Assembly (NCBI GenBank): GCA_030424595.1
Contig: JAUHWG010000005.1
Coordinates: 124,001 to 188,000, forward strand
From: Polyangia bacterium
Lineage (GTDB): Bacteria; Myxococcota_A; Polyangia; Nannocystales; Nannocystaceae
Direction of reading: 5' to 3'
Length of the DNA: 64,000 nt
Positions 50,240 through 59,868 of the stretch are shown here, piece by piece (the first letter of the stretch is position 1; every line of letters starts with the position of its first letter). Both the position numbers and the translations under genes were made by a program. A model generated the notes under the pieces. The model did no database searches. It was not told where the DNA came from and saw only the letters and a list, made by a program, of their open reading frames with translations.

Positions 50240-52684
50240 TCAGAATACACCACGAAGACCGATCGAAGGCAAGACGTAACGGAGCGCCTGAGCGTTACAA
50301 CCAGCTGCACCGAAGACCATGGTCGCCGCGCCCGATGTGTCGGGCGGGAGACAGGCGAGCACCTCGGACGCATACGTGCTGTTGATCACGTCTAGCGTCG
50401 CTTGCAGCATCCAGGTCCGAAAAACCCAGCGTCGCTCAATTCGCAGATCGAGCTGGAAGAAGGGCGTTAGGCGCCGATTATTGCGGTTCTGCGAGAGGGC
50501 GTCAGCGTAGCTTTGATCGCCGATCATCGAGGTGTAGGGGCGTCCCGAGTGGGCGTGTACGCGGCCGCCGAAGCTCCACTTGCGGCCGAGCCGATAGCCG
50601 AGGACGACGTTGAGGATGTGTCGCTGATCCCAGTTGGAGGGAGCGCTGCCGCCGACTCGGAACTCACGGGTCGAACGGGAAAGGGTGTAAGCCGCCCAAC
50701 CAAAGAGTCTCCTCTGCGGGGCTAATCGCAGCATGGTCTCGAGGCCATAGGACCAGCCATTGACCTGAGTGACGAGGTCTTCGATCTCCAGCACCTCGCC
50801 GGTGAGAGCGGCCGAGAGGTCGTAGTCCTGTAGGTTGGTCAGTCGCCCGAGGTACGCGTCCTGGGTCAGGATCACCTGATCCCCGAGGCTCAGCTCGTAT
50901 CCGGTAGAGCCCTGAATATTGCGCTGTAGGCCCCGCTCAAAGCCAAAACTCTCAAATCCAGGGATCGGAAAGGGAGCGCTCGGCGGTTGGTGATAGGCGC
51001 CGATGTTCTGGCGCAGGGTCCAGCGATCGTTGAGCCGCTGGCGGACGAGGATGCGGGGATCGAGCCCCCACGCGTGGGTGACGCTCGAGGCCTCGGGGAG
51101 AACCGGCGACGCTCCGTTTTGGATGTAGACGTCGGCGCGCAAGCCCGGTCGCACCTCGAACTTCCCCTTCTTCCAGAGGAGCTCGCCGTAGAGTCCGGTC
51201 GCCGAGACAGAGCGATCGCTGAAGAGCTGGGTCGTCGCGTCGGTCGTGTTGGTCGGGTCGTTGACGTCGGGGCTCCCGCGGAAGATCTGGAACTCTTGAT
51301 CGATGCCGAAGCCGATGACGGCGTTCTTCGAGCGGCGGACCGGGAGGCGGATGTCGGTCCGCGGGGCGACGATCCACTCGTTGGTCCGGGTCTGACCGAA
51401 GCCCGAACGATCGAGCCCGAGGGCGAGGCTGTAGTCGACGTAGCCGTCATCGCGTAGACGCTGGCGGACGCGCTGGACGACGCGATGGAATTCAAAGCGC
51501 AGGAAGGGGTCGGGGGCCGCCTTCTCGCCGATCTCATCGTAGGAGCCGAAGACGAAGGCGGTGTAGTTGGCGCGGGAGCCGAGGCGGTGATCGAGGCGGG
51601 CTTGATAGTCCCAAAAGGCGATCTTCGCGGTCGACTGGACGAGCGAGAGGACCCCTGCAGTGTAGCTGTAGCGACCGGCGACCGTGAGCGAACCGCGGGC
51701 GTCTCCCCGCTCGCACTTGCGGCGATCCTTCTCCTTGCAGCCGGGCTTGATCCGGCGGTCGAAGGGCACCTCGAGGATGCCGCCGGCGTCGGTCAGGCGG
51801 ATCTCAAAGTCGCCGCGGGGGCGGTCGCGCCGCGCGGCCTTGGTCCGCCCCTCGATCATGCCGCTGGTGTAGCGGCCGAGGCGGACGGGCGCGCCGCTCG
51901 GGTAGAAGTCGACGGACTCGATGAAGTACGGGTGGATGACCGAGGGGCCGACCGCGACGTGGAAGATGATCGGTACGCGGACCCCGTCGAGGTAGTAGCC
52001 GGTGTTGCCAGGGGCCGCGCCGCGGACGACGACATAGGGGAGGAAGCCGGCGACCTGCGAGGCGCCGGGCAGGCTCTGGATCACCCGGAAGGGATCTCCG
52101 CGGGCGCCGGGGACCGCGTGGATCTCATCGCCGGTGAGCGAGGTCTTGGAGATCGCGACCTCGCGCTGCTGGCGGACGACGGTCCTGTAGCGGTTGCCGT
52201 CGATGTCGGTGTCGAGGCGGTACTCGTACTCGAGGTCATCGCTCGGCCGGAGGGAGACGCGGACCTGGAGATCCTCGTAGCCGTCGGCGCGGACGATGAC
52301 GGTGTGGTCTCCCGGCTGTAGCCAGAGGGAGAAGAGGCCGTCGGCGTCGGTCGTCGCCTGGGGTCCGTCGACGGCGACGATTACGGCGCCCGCGAGGGGA
52401 TCACGGCTGCCGAGCGGGAAGACCTTGCCGCGGAGGCGAGCGCGGCTGGCCGTGAGGCTGCCGAAGTCTGAGATGCCTGTGGAGGAGGGGGTCGGCTGGG
52501 GGGTCGTCGGCGCCCTGGGTGCCGGGCTGGTTGCCGGGCTGGGTGCCGGGCTGGGTTCCGGGCTGGCTGGTCCTCGGCTCGGCTCGGACGGCGCCTCGAG
52601 GGGGGTCTGCGCTGGACGCCCCTGCGCTCCGACCGGCGCGCCCGCGAGGGCGAGGGCGACGGCCAGAGGGGTGGCGAGCGGCAC
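50240..52684 (-). CDS. TonB-dependent outer-membrane receptor with carboxypeptidase-like N-terminal domain
   Basis: 814 residues from GTG 52684, a start inferred from the signal-like TPLAVALALAGAPVGAQ; the open frame continues upstream but runs into tandem repeats of non-triplet length. A Pro-rich linker encoded by a 12-bp repeat (SPAPSPATSPAP) precedes a carboxypeptidase-regulatory-like domain (LRGKVFPLGSRDPLAGAVIV, DGPQATTDADGLFSLWLQPG). The plug domain (GDEIHAVPGARGDPFRVIQS, ASQVAGFLPYVVVRGA) and a beta-barrel follow, ending in the terminal aromatic SIGLRGVF typical of outer-membrane barrels. The plug motif VVVRGAAPGNTGYYLDGVRV is family standard. Substrate unknown; no TonB or siderophore genes nearby. 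Beside the XRE regulator. Confidence 0.88.
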   Translation of the reverse strand: MPLATPLAVALALAGAPVGAQGRPAQTPLEAPSEPSRGPASPEPSPAPSPATSPAPRAPTTPQPTPSSTGISDFGSLTASRARLRGKVFPLGSRDPLAGAVIVAVDGPQATTDADGLFSLWLQPGDHTVIVRADGYEDLQVRVSLRPSDDLEYEYRLDTDIDGNRYRTVVRQQREVAISKTSLTGDEIHAVPGARGDPFRVIQSLPGASQVAGFLPYVVVRGAAPGNTGYYLDGVRVPIIFHVAVGPSVIHPYFIESVDFYPSGAPVRLGRYTSGMIEGRTKAARRDRPRGDFEIRLTDAGGILEVPFDRRIKPGCKEKDRRKCERGDARGSLTVAGRYSYTAGVLSLVQSTAKIAFWDYQARLDHRLGSRANYTAFVFGSYDEIGEKAAPDPFLRFEFHRVVQRVRQRLRDDGYVDYSLALGLDRSGFGQTRTNEWIVAPRTDIRLPVRRSKNAVIGFGIDQEFQIFRGSPDVNDPTNTTDATTQLFSDRSVSATGLYGELLWKKGKFEVRPGLRADVYIQNGASPVLPEASSVTHAWGLDPRILVRQRLNDRWTLRQNIGAYHQPPSAPFPIPGFESFGFERGLQRNIQGSTGYELSLGDQVILTQDAYLGRLTNLQDYDLSAALTGEVLEIEDLVTQVNGWSYGLETMLRLAPQRRLFGWAAYTLSRSTREFRVGGSAPSNWDQRHILNVVLGYRLGRKWSFGGRVHAHSGRPYTSMIGDQSYADALSQNRNNRRLTPFFQLDLRIERRWVFRTWMLQATLDVINSTYASEVLACLPPDTSGAATMVFGAAGCNAQALRYVLPSIGLRGVF

Positions 52685-52850
52685 CGCGGGAGGATAGCGG
52701 AGGGCCCCACGTTGAGGCCACGTCGCTGGGGCCTTTCGCGGGCGCTCGGATGCGGGCTCAGGGCTGTCAGCGGATGCTCGACCAGAGGGGCGGCCCTTCG
52801 GCAAGATCCTCCGGGTCGCCGCGTCAGGAGCGATGCCGCGATCGTCGCGC

Positions 52851-52976
52851 GAGGCCCAGAGCGCGAGACCCAGAGCGCGAGGCCCAGAGCGCGAGGCCCA
52901 GAGCGCGAGGCCCAGAGCGCGAGGCCCAGAGCGCGAGGCCCAGAGCGCGAGGCCCAGAGCGCGAGACCCGGAGCGT
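52851..52976. repeat. 14-bp tandem array, 9 copies
   Basis: Unit GAGGCCCAGAGCGC with a few G/A changes, nine copies in exact phase. 14 is not a multiple of three, so the array is not coding. Confidence 0.92.
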
Positions 52977-53042
52977 AGGGCCGGCGCGCGCGGGCAAAGC
53001 GTAGGGCCGGCGCGCGCGGTCAAAGCGTAGGGCCGGCGCGTG
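52975..53042. repeat. 26-bp tandem array, 2.6 copies
   Basis: Unit beginning GTAGGGCCGGCGCGCGCGG and ending CAAAGC, copies at 52975, 53001 and a partial at 53027. It directly follows the 14-bp array. Confidence 0.85.
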
Positions 53043-53180
53043 AAGCCCGGAGAGCGAGACCGGAGCGTGAGGGCCGGAGCGCGGGGTCGGAGCGGAGGGC
53101 CAGCGCGCGGGGTCGGAGCGTAGGGCCAGCGCGCGAGTCCGGAGCTCTTGGTTGCCCGGTAGTCCCGCGTGCGAGCCCCG

Positions 53181-55583
53181 CTACGACCCTTCGGGGGGAG
53201 CCCCAGCGCCGCCGAGGCCGAGCTCACAGATCAGCTCGTCGGCGTAGGCTTGATAGTCGCCGAGGCACTTCGAGAGGGCGCACGCCTGCCAAAAGCCGGT
53301 GTTGACGGCGGTGCTGAGCTGTTGGAGAAAACCCTCCCAAAATGTCCCCGAGACCCGCCTCGCGAGGGCAGCGTTGGCGAATTCGCGCAGCCTCGAGCCG
53401 AAGTTCTCCGACTTGTTGGTGCCCTCGAAGCAGACCACGCCGATCGCGTTGCGGGTGCCGGCGTCGCCGATGATCGGCACGCCGACGGCCCAGTCGTCCT
53501 CCTGGAGCTCGCCCCACTCGGGGCTCCAGGACTGGCTGAGGAGGCTGGGGTGCTGGCGAAGGCCGGGGAGCGGCTGGCACGAGGCGCAGACGCGGTTGAA
53601 GCGGAAGGCCTGGCCGCCGACGCCAGCGCCATAGGCGAAGGAGACCGCCCACTGACGGTTGGGGAAGGAGCCGAAGGCGGCGCGGAGGCGTCGCTGGCCG
53701 TTGTCCCAGATGAGCCCGCGCCAGGTCAGGCCGTGCAGCGAGGGGACCTCGAAGACCGCAGAGAGGGCGCCGGCGATCGCCTCGTGGAAGAGGAGCGCGA
53801 GGTAGTGCGGATCTTCTTTGTCGTCGAGGCAGCGCTCGATCAGCTTGGTGGCGATCCTCGCCGGCATGTAGTCGAGGGAGGTCCCCTCGCTGCGCGGCTC
53901 CATGGCGACGCCGTAGCGGTAGCCGACGATCGGCGCCTCGATCGTAAGGGCGATGTTGCAGGGGTCGTCGGCGGAGAGCTGGCAGCGCTCCTCCTCGGCG
54001 GGGACCCGCTCCCAGAAGATCTCACCGGGCCCATGGGTCAGGCGCTCGACCTGGGGGTAGGCGGTCTTCGGGCTGAGCTCGTCGCCCTCGAAGTGGAAGC
54101 TGAGCTCCAGGCGCTTGCAGGGGAAGGCGATAGGGTGGGTCTGGATGATCGCCCCGGCCCGGGCGGGGTCGGGGCTGCGGCGATGGTCGGCCTCGTAGAG
54201 CGGGACCTCGGCGCGGTTCAGCGGCAGGGCGTTGGCGGCCCCGTAGCTCCACGAGAGGTCGTTGGCGCGGTACTCCAGGGGGTAGAGGGTGAAGCGGATC
54301 GTCCCCTCGCTGGCGACGTGGGTCCGCCGGATCTCAAAGCCGGGAGAGTTGGTCAGCGCGTCGGCGTCGGCGTCGGTGAGAACGGGCGGCGCGACCTCGG
54401 CGAGGATGACCGGCCGCGGGCTCTGAAACTCGGTGAGGCGGACGTCGACCGTGACCGTGCCGTTGGCCTTGACCTGGTAGCGCCGGCGGTGGAGGTCGGC
54501 GGTGACCTCACGGTGATCCTTCTCGATCGGCGAGAGGAGCGAGAAGGTCCGGCTCCGCTTGCGGATGTAGGCCGAGATGTCGCCGCCGCGCTCGTAGACC
54601 TGGACGTAGGCCTGGTGGGGGTAGAGGCGCGCGATCGAGAACTGACGGCCGACGGCGTCGGGGCGGTGGTGCTGGTTGGCGCCTAGGGAGCCGGTCGAGA
54701 CGATGACAAAGCGATCCGTGAGCCAGTCAAGCTGCTCGGAGGAGGCCTTGTGGGTGTGACCGTGGAAGCCGACCTGAAAGCCGGAGATGATCAGCTCACC
54801 GATGTCGGCTTGGTTTAAGTAGTCCGGGCGGTAGGAGTCGGTGTGGACCCCGTGGTGCCAGACGGCGATCCGCAGGCAGCCCGCCGCTTGCTCGTGGAGG
54901 TAGGTGGTCGCCTGGGCGATCGACTCGCGGGAGATCGCGGCGCCGGTCCAGTAGCGGTCGTTCATGAAGCAGGAGTTGAAGCCGACGAAGGCGACCTGCT
55001 CCTCAGGGAAGACGTGCGCCGACCAATCCTCGCCCTCGCGGGGGTCGAGGAGATCGAAGCGGCGGCAGGGGGGGGCGAGGCTATCGCCGTAGAGCTCGTC
55101 CAAGAAGCGCTGGACGTTGCGAAAGCGGTTGGCCTGCTTGGCCTCGTCGAGGAGGAGCCACTCGACGTGGCCGTACTTGGAGATCACCTGGCGGATCCCG
55201 GAGCGGGCAGGATCCTCGCGGTAGCGGCGGAGGTGTCGCTCGAGGGTGCTGTCTCCGCCGAAGGACTCGAGCAGCGCGGAGATCTGGAGCGGCGCGCCGA
55301 GGTCCGCGCTCCAGTCCACGTCGTGATTGCCGGGGACGAAGATCAGCCGCCGTCGATCCTCGGGCTCACGGAGATAGGCGCAGAGCGTGCTCTGCGTGAA
55401 GTCCAGGAGCTCGTCGTACTCGCTCGGGTGGGCGCGCTCGGAGAGGTCGCCGCTGACGACGATAAAGTCGAAGCGCTGCTCGCTCTTCGGCAGTTTGCGG
55501 AGCGCGCTTTGGGGGCCGCCCCAGATCGACTTGAGGGTCTCGGAGCCGCCGCGGTGGAGGTCGGAGATGTGGAGAATACGCAT
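53181..55583 (-). CDS. Large metallophosphoesterase with GAF-like C-terminal region
   Basis: 800 residues. The N-terminal 320 residues are a calcineurin-like phosphoesterase: ILHISDLHRGG (D8, H10), FIVVSGDLSERAHPSEY, FVPGNHDVDW, IAVWHHGVHTDS and VGFHGHTHKASSE supply all metal ligands. Residues about 330-560 are beta-rich and unassigned. Residues about 590-780 have a GAF-like pattern (DDWAVGVPIIGDAGTRNAI, then GVVCFEGTNKSENFG). Such architectures appear in nucleotide-signalling and conflict proteins, but I cannot name this one. The start at 55583 is MRILHISDLH, an ideal opening. Upstream of it on the same strand lie a small protein and the yhaN-yhaO pair. Confidence 0.85.
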   Translation of the reverse strand: MRILHISDLHRGGSETLKSIWGGPQSALRKLPKSEQRFDFIVVSGDLSERAHPSEYDELLDFTQSTLCAYLREPEDRRRLIFVPGNHDVDWSADLGAPLQISALLESFGGDSTLERHLRRYREDPARSGIRQVISKYGHVEWLLLDEAKQANRFRNVQRFLDELYGDSLAPPCRRFDLLDPREGEDWSAHVFPEEQVAFVGFNSCFMNDRYWTGAAISRESIAQATTYLHEQAAGCLRIAVWHHGVHTDSYRPDYLNQADIGELIISGFQVGFHGHTHKASSEQLDWLTDRFVIVSTGSLGANQHHRPDAVGRQFSIARLYPHQAYVQVYERGGDISAYIRKRSRTFSLLSPIEKDHREVTADLHRRRYQVKANGTVTVDVRLTEFQSPRPVILAEVAPPVLTDADADALTNSPGFEIRRTHVASEGTIRFTLYPLEYRANDLSWSYGAANALPLNRAEVPLYEADHRRSPDPARAGAIIQTHPIAFPCKRLELSFHFEGDELSPKTAYPQVERLTHGPGEIFWERVPAEEERCQLSADDPCNIALTIEAPIVGYRYGVAMEPRSEGTSLDYMPARIATKLIERCLDDKEDPHYLALLFHEAIAGALSAVFEVPSLHGLTWRGLIWDNGQRRLRAAFGSFPNRQWAVSFAYGAGVGGQAFRFNRVCASCQPLPGLRQHPSLLSQSWSPEWGELQEDDWAVGVPIIGDAGTRNAIGVVCFEGTNKSENFGSRLREFANAALARRVSGTFWEGFLQQLSTAVNTGFWQACALSKCLGDYQAYADELICELGLGGAGAPPEGS

Positions 55584-55894
55584 GTAGACGAGGCCTGGGC
55601 CGGCCCGCAGAGGTCAACGAGCGTCGGGCTCAGGGGGCGACGAGGGCGCGCAGGATAGCACTCAGAGGGCCGTTAGTGCGCACCGAGAGCCTATTTCAGG
55701 GGGCCCCGCGGGCGAGACAGCGGCGAGAGCGGCGGTCGATCGCCTCCGCGAGGAGACCTGAGTAGGGGCCCCGTGGGGCACGCATTGGGGGCGACGAGGG
55801 CGCCCAGGAGACGGACAAGCGAGTGTTGGCTGCGCTGCTCAGGGGAGCGCCGCAGAGGCCAGACAGGAGGCCTCGGAGTGGTGGCTGGGCGCCC
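55584..55894. other. 311-base gene-free stretch with a dispersed 23-bp repeat
   Basis: GGGGGCGACGAGGGCGC-CAGGA appears at about 55633 and again at about 55790. Otherwise I see nothing. It should contain the promoter of the metallophosphoesterase gene. Confidence 0.45.
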
Positions 55895-56107
55895 TCAGGG
55901 TTGGGCGGGGGTCTTGTGCTCGGGGGCCGACGGCAGGGGATCGACCTTGGCGGAGCGGGAGCGACGGGGCGCTCCGAAGCGGGCGGACATCCATTCGAGG
56001 GCCGCTCTCGCGGCCTCGGTCGCCTTGTCTACGACCTCCGTGTTGACCTCGAATGGCTCTGGCAAGAGAGCTGTGTCGACCTGGGGGTCAAGATTGGGCG
56101 AGCTCAT
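55895..56107 (-). CDS. Small hypothetical protein
   Basis: 70 residues from ATG 56107 (MSSPNLDPQVDTALLPEPFE). A single helix is predicted at about 25-45 (NTEVVDKATEAARAALEWMS) followed by a basic and Pro-rich tail. Codon bias is moderate. The frame extends upstream to 56227 without better coding character. No family recognised. It sits between the yhaN-like gene and the metallophosphoesterase gene on the same strand, so it may be part of the same unit. Confidence 0.45.
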   Translation of the reverse strand: MSSPNLDPQVDTALLPEPFEVNTEVVDKATEAARAALEWMSARFGAPRRSRSAKVDPLPSAPEHKTPAQP

Positions 56108-56322
56108 GGCTGACCTTCCGTGGAGTGGACCACAACGCCTACTAGCATTGCGGACTGTGCAGAGGATCGTCAAGTACGGGGCCGGCGGGCCGGCAGCCTT
56201 CGGGGTCCTGTAGCGGGCCTCGTGCACCGGTCAAGCGGGGTTGAACGCCTATTCGCGGCGGGCTGGGGCGAGCGCGGTGATCGCGTATGACGACCCGAGG
56301 CGTCGAGCGGCGTCGGCTCCGC

Positions 56323-59300
56323 TCAGCGTCCAGGGTCCGGGGTGGAGGACTGCGAGGGGTCGACGCGGAGGGTCGTCGCGTCGACGGCGAGGCCTCCCGG
56401 GGCGATCGACGGCAGCTCGAAGACCGGCACCTCGGGCGCGACCTCTCGGGTCAGGTCGACGATGTGGTGGTGACAGGTGAAGAGGAGCACCTGGGTGGAA
56501 CGGGCGACCTCACAGAGCGCCTGCAGGGTCGAGCGGGCCCGACCGCGGTCGAAGTTGACGAGCACGTCGTCGATGATCACCGGCAGGGGCTCGGCGCGGT
56601 CGCAGTAGTCGAGCACGTAGGCGAGGCGGAGCGCGAGGAAGAGCTGCTCGCGGGTGCCGGTCGACAGCTCCTGCGACTTGCGGGGCTCGCCGGCTGCGTC
56701 GTGGACGAGGAGGGTCCCCGCCTGGCGATCGGCGCTGACCCGGACGTGCCGGCCGCCGGTGATCCGGCTGAGGAGGGTCGAGATCTGCTGGAGGATCGCC
56801 GGCTGGCTCTCGCGAGCGAAGCGCTCGGTCACGGCGTCGAGGATCCTGTGGGCGACGTGGACGAGGACGTAGCGATCGACCTGTTCGCCGAGGCCTGCGA
56901 GGAGGGACTGCGCCTCGGCGCTGAGCCGCGCCGCCCGATCGCCGCCGAGGGACTCGATCTCCTGGTCGAGCTTGCCGCGCTGCTCGGCGAGCTGGGTCCG
57001 CTGACGCTCGCGCTCCGCCAGGCGCGGCTGGATCGTCGACAGCTCGGCGCGGAGCGACTCGGGGTCGGAGGAGGCGAGCTCTCCCTCGAAGACCAGGCGC
57101 GGCGTGCCGGCGTCGCGGAGGTGCTGCTCGACGCGCTCCTGGAGCTCGCGCTGCCGGGCCTCGAGGGTCTCGCGCTGGAGGGTGTGCTCGGCCGCGGCGG
57201 CGAGCTCTCGGTCGTCGGCGCAGCCCGAGCGTCGCCGGAGCTTGGCGAGCTCGGCGTCTGCCTTGGCGAGCTCGGCCTGCGCTTGCTCGCGCAGCGGCAG
57301 GCGCTGGGCGAGGGTCTCGCGGGCGTGGGCCCGGGCGAGGGCGTTGCCGCGGGCGGTGGTCAGCCGGCGGCTGAGCTCGTCGACGGCGGCGGCGAGGGAG
57401 CGGGGCTCATCCGCGGCGCCGAGACGATCGAGGAGCGACGCGGCCTCGGACTCGGCCTCGGCGAGCTCGGCCTCCTTGCTGGCGAGCGCCTCCCGACGCT
57501 GGCGGATCGCGGCGCCCTGATCGCGGAGGATGCCGCGGCGATCGAGGCGACGCAGCGCCTGCTCTGGATCGAGCTCGGGGTCGAGGCCGACCTCGGCGAG
57601 GAGGCCGCGGAGCTGGTCGCGGAGCTCGACGCTCGTCTGCTGGGCCCGCTCGACCTCGCCCTGGGAGTGCTCGCGGGCGGCCTCGAGCTCGGCGAGGCGC
57701 TCCCTCGTCGACTCACGGCGACCGCGGCGGGTCTGCGCCTCCGCGGCGCGCTCACGCAGGTGCTTGACGAGGAGGGGCCAGCCGGCGTGCTCCTGGCCGA
57801 CGTGTCGGCGCAGGCGGGCCTCGTAGTCGACCACGGGCGGGCGCAGATCCTCTTCGCGGCGGCGGGCGTTGGCGAGGCGGATCGCGGCCTCGCGGGCGGC
57901 TTCGAGGCCGCGGTGGAGGGCCGTCGCCGTCGACGGCTCCGGCGGGGCGCTGCCCGGCACCGTCGACCAGAGTTTTTTCCAGCGCCCGCGCCAGCTCCTG
58001 CGGGCGGCTTCGAGGGCGGCCTTGTCCGCCTTGAGCGTGTCAGCGGCGGTCTCGAGCTCCTGCGCCTCGAGCTCTTCGGCGCGGAGGCGGGCGAGCTGGT
58101 CGGCGTGCTCGCGGAGGTGATCGGCGGCGGTGTCGGCCGCCTCGATCGCGGCCTCGACGGAGCGGAGGATCCCGTAGCGCTCGAGCTCGGTGATCCGCTC
58201 GGGGCCGGTCAGCCAGGCCTGACGGAGATCCTCCCAGGCGCTGCGCCGTCGTGAGCGGGCGTCGTCGATCTTGGCTATGGCTTCGCGGGCGGCGAGCTGC
58301 TTCGGTCCGGCGCTGCGCCGCTTCGGGGTCGCCTCGCGGGCGGCGTCGATCCGGGCCTGCTCGCGGGCGAGGCCGCGGTCCCGGTCGTCGAGCTCGGTGT
58401 GCTCGGCGAGGAGCTTCTTCAGGGCGTCGAGGTCGGGGCTCTCGATGACCGCGGCCGCGTCGGCGTCGAGGTGGAGGCCGAAAGGGGCGAGGGCGGCGGT
58501 GAGCTCGACCTCGCCGCGCTGGATGTCGGCGGAGATCCGCCCGAGCTGGGCCCGTCGATCGCTCAGCTCCTCGAGCTCGGTCGCGAGGAAGATCGTCTCC
58601 CGGTCGGCGAGATCATCGTCCTGGCCGCCGCCGAGGGATCGCCTGGCGGCCTCGATCTTGGTCCGGTGTTGCTGCTCATCGCGGCTGGCTCGGGCGGCGC
58701 TCTCGGTCGCCTCACGCCAGGCCGCGGTGCGCTCGCGGAGGCGGAGGAGGAGGGCCGGATCCGGGGGCTCCTGCCGGTCGCCGTCGACCCCGAGGTCGCC
58801 GGCCTCCTCTTGGAGGCGGAGCGCGGCGGCGTCGAGGGAGGCCCGCTCCGCCGGGACCTCGCGGCGGAGCGCGGTCAGGTGGCCGAGGCCGCGGCTCAGG
58901 CGTTCGACCGCGGCCTCTTCGGCGAGGAGCCCCTCGTCGACGGTGAGGGAGTCGATCCGCTCCTCTAAGCGCTGGATCTCGGCGTCGAGGCTGTGGAGAC
59001 GGGGACGGGCGGCGTTGGCCTCGGCGAGGAGCTGCCCGGCGCGGCGGGCCTCGGCCTCGCTGAGCCCCTCGGCGCTGGCGAGGAGCTTCTCGTCGAGGGT
59101 CCGGAGCTCGCGGAAGTCGGCGGCGGCGCGGAGGAGGAGGCTCGCCCGGTCGCGGCGGGCCCGGAGCGCGGCGATGTCACGATCGGCGCGCTCGAATTGC
59201 TCGTGGATCTCCGCCTGCCTGCGCGTGAGCCCCTGGTAGGCCGACTGTTGCAGGGTCGAGTCGCGGAGCTGCTGCTGGGTCTCCTTGACCGTGGTCAGGG

Positions 59301-59868
59301 AGCGGTTGATCGGCCGCACCTTGCCCTGCTTGCGGTAGAGGTCGCGGCTCTCGTGCTCGAGATCGGCGAGCACCGACGCGATCCGGTCACCGCCGCCGCC
59401 GAGGGCGGAGCCGCCGAGGACCTCCTTGAGGCCGGCGCTCTCGAGGGCGACCGCGCCGCGCTGGAGATCGTCGAGCGAGAAGCCGAAGAGCGCGTTGTAG
59501 AGGTCCGCCTTGATCCCGCCGAAGTAGGCGGCGAACTCCTCGGCGTTGATCTCGGCGACGCCGGCCTGGGAGCTGAGGGTCCCGGTCAGCGAGGCCTTTC
59601 GCTTCTTGCGGCGCTCGACGTCGAGGCGCTGACCGGCGCTGTCGCGGAGCTTGGCCCGGATGAGGATCGACTTGTAGTCGTAGCGGAAGGCGAGCGGGGT
59701 CCGATCGTCGACGCCGAAGAAGAGGTCGCGGACCGACTGGAGGAGGGTGCTCTTGCCGGCCTCGTTGGCGCCGTAGATCACCGTCATGCCCCCGCGACCG
59801 GGGCCGAGGTCGAGCTCCATGCGCTCAAAGTGGCCGTAGCGCTCGACGATCAGGCGGTCGATGATCAC
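56323..59868 (-). CDS. YhaN-like SMC/SbcC-type ATPase
   Basis: 1181 residues. The Walker A motif is IYGANEAGKSTLLQ near residue 32, after the typical MIIDRLIVERYGHFERMELD opening. The centre, residues about 180-1000, is long alternating Arg/Glu/Ala coiled coil. The C-terminal ATPase half has ELSTGTREQLFLALRLAYVL (signature) and LPVIIDDVLVNFD (Walker B), with LLFTCHHHIV. YhaN and SbcC pair with a Mre11-like nuclease, here the yhaO-like gene whose stop overlaps its start (ATGA 59865-59868). The complex would process DNA ends. The GGRHVRVSADRQAG stretch near residue 1030 is a usual part of YhaN. The long plus-strand frames over it are shadows. Confidence 0.92.
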   Translation of the reverse strand: MIIDRLIVERYGHFERMELDLGPGRGGMTVIYGANEAGKSTLLQSVRDLFFGVDDRTPLAFRYDYKSILIRAKLRDSAGQRLDVERRKKRKASLTGTLSSQAGVAEINAEEFAAYFGGIKADLYNALFGFSLDDLQRGAVALESAGLKEVLGGSALGGGGDRIASVLADLEHESRDLYRKQGKVRPINRSLTTVKETQQQLRDSTLQQSAYQGLTRRQAEIHEQFERADRDIAALRARRDRASLLLRAAADFRELRTLDEKLLASAEGLSEAEARRAGQLLAEANAARPRLHSLDAEIQRLEERIDSLTVDEGLLAEEAAVERLSRGLGHLTALRREVPAERASLDAAALRLQEEAGDLGVDGDRQEPPDPALLLRLRERTAAWREATESAARASRDEQQHRTKIEAARRSLGGGQDDDLADRETIFLATELEELSDRRAQLGRISADIQRGEVELTAALAPFGLHLDADAAAVIESPDLDALKKLLAEHTELDDRDRGLAREQARIDAAREATPKRRSAGPKQLAAREAIAKIDDARSRRRSAWEDLRQAWLTGPERITELERYGILRSVEAAIEAADTAADHLREHADQLARLRAEELEAQELETAADTLKADKAALEAARRSWRGRWKKLWSTVPGSAPPEPSTATALHRGLEAAREAAIRLANARRREEDLRPPVVDYEARLRRHVGQEHAGWPLLVKHLRERAAEAQTRRGRRESTRERLAELEAAREHSQGEVERAQQTSVELRDQLRGLLAEVGLDPELDPEQALRRLDRRGILRDQGAAIRQRREALASKEAELAEAESEAASLLDRLGAADEPRSLAAAVDELSRRLTTARGNALARAHARETLAQRLPLREQAQAELAKADAELAKLRRRSGCADDRELAAAAEHTLQRETLEARQRELQERVEQHLRDAGTPRLVFEGELASSDPESLRAELSTIQPRLAERERQRTQLAEQRGKLDQEIESLGGDRAARLSAEAQSLLAGLGEQVDRYVLVHVAHRILDAVTERFARESQPAILQQISTLLSRITGGRHVRVSADRQAGTLLVHDAAGEPRKSQELSTGTREQLFLALRLAYVLDYCDRAEPLPVIIDDVLVNFDRGRARSTLQALCEVARSTQVLLFTCHHHIVDLTREVAPEVPVFELPSIAPGGLAVDATTLRVDPSQSSTPDPGR

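Larger units (their letters stand above)
52685..53180. other. 496-base gene-free stretch with two tandem arrays
   Basis: Separates the TonB-dependent receptor start from the metallophosphoesterase stop (both minus strand). Holds the 14-bp and 26-bp arrays below, so any receptor promoter lies within about 165 bases of the start. No gene seen. Confidence 0.6.

Noticed and set aside
52685-53227. N-terminal extension of the TonB-dependent receptor through the 14-bp array
   Set aside because: A 14-bp unit cycles through all frames, and a signal peptide begins at 52684.
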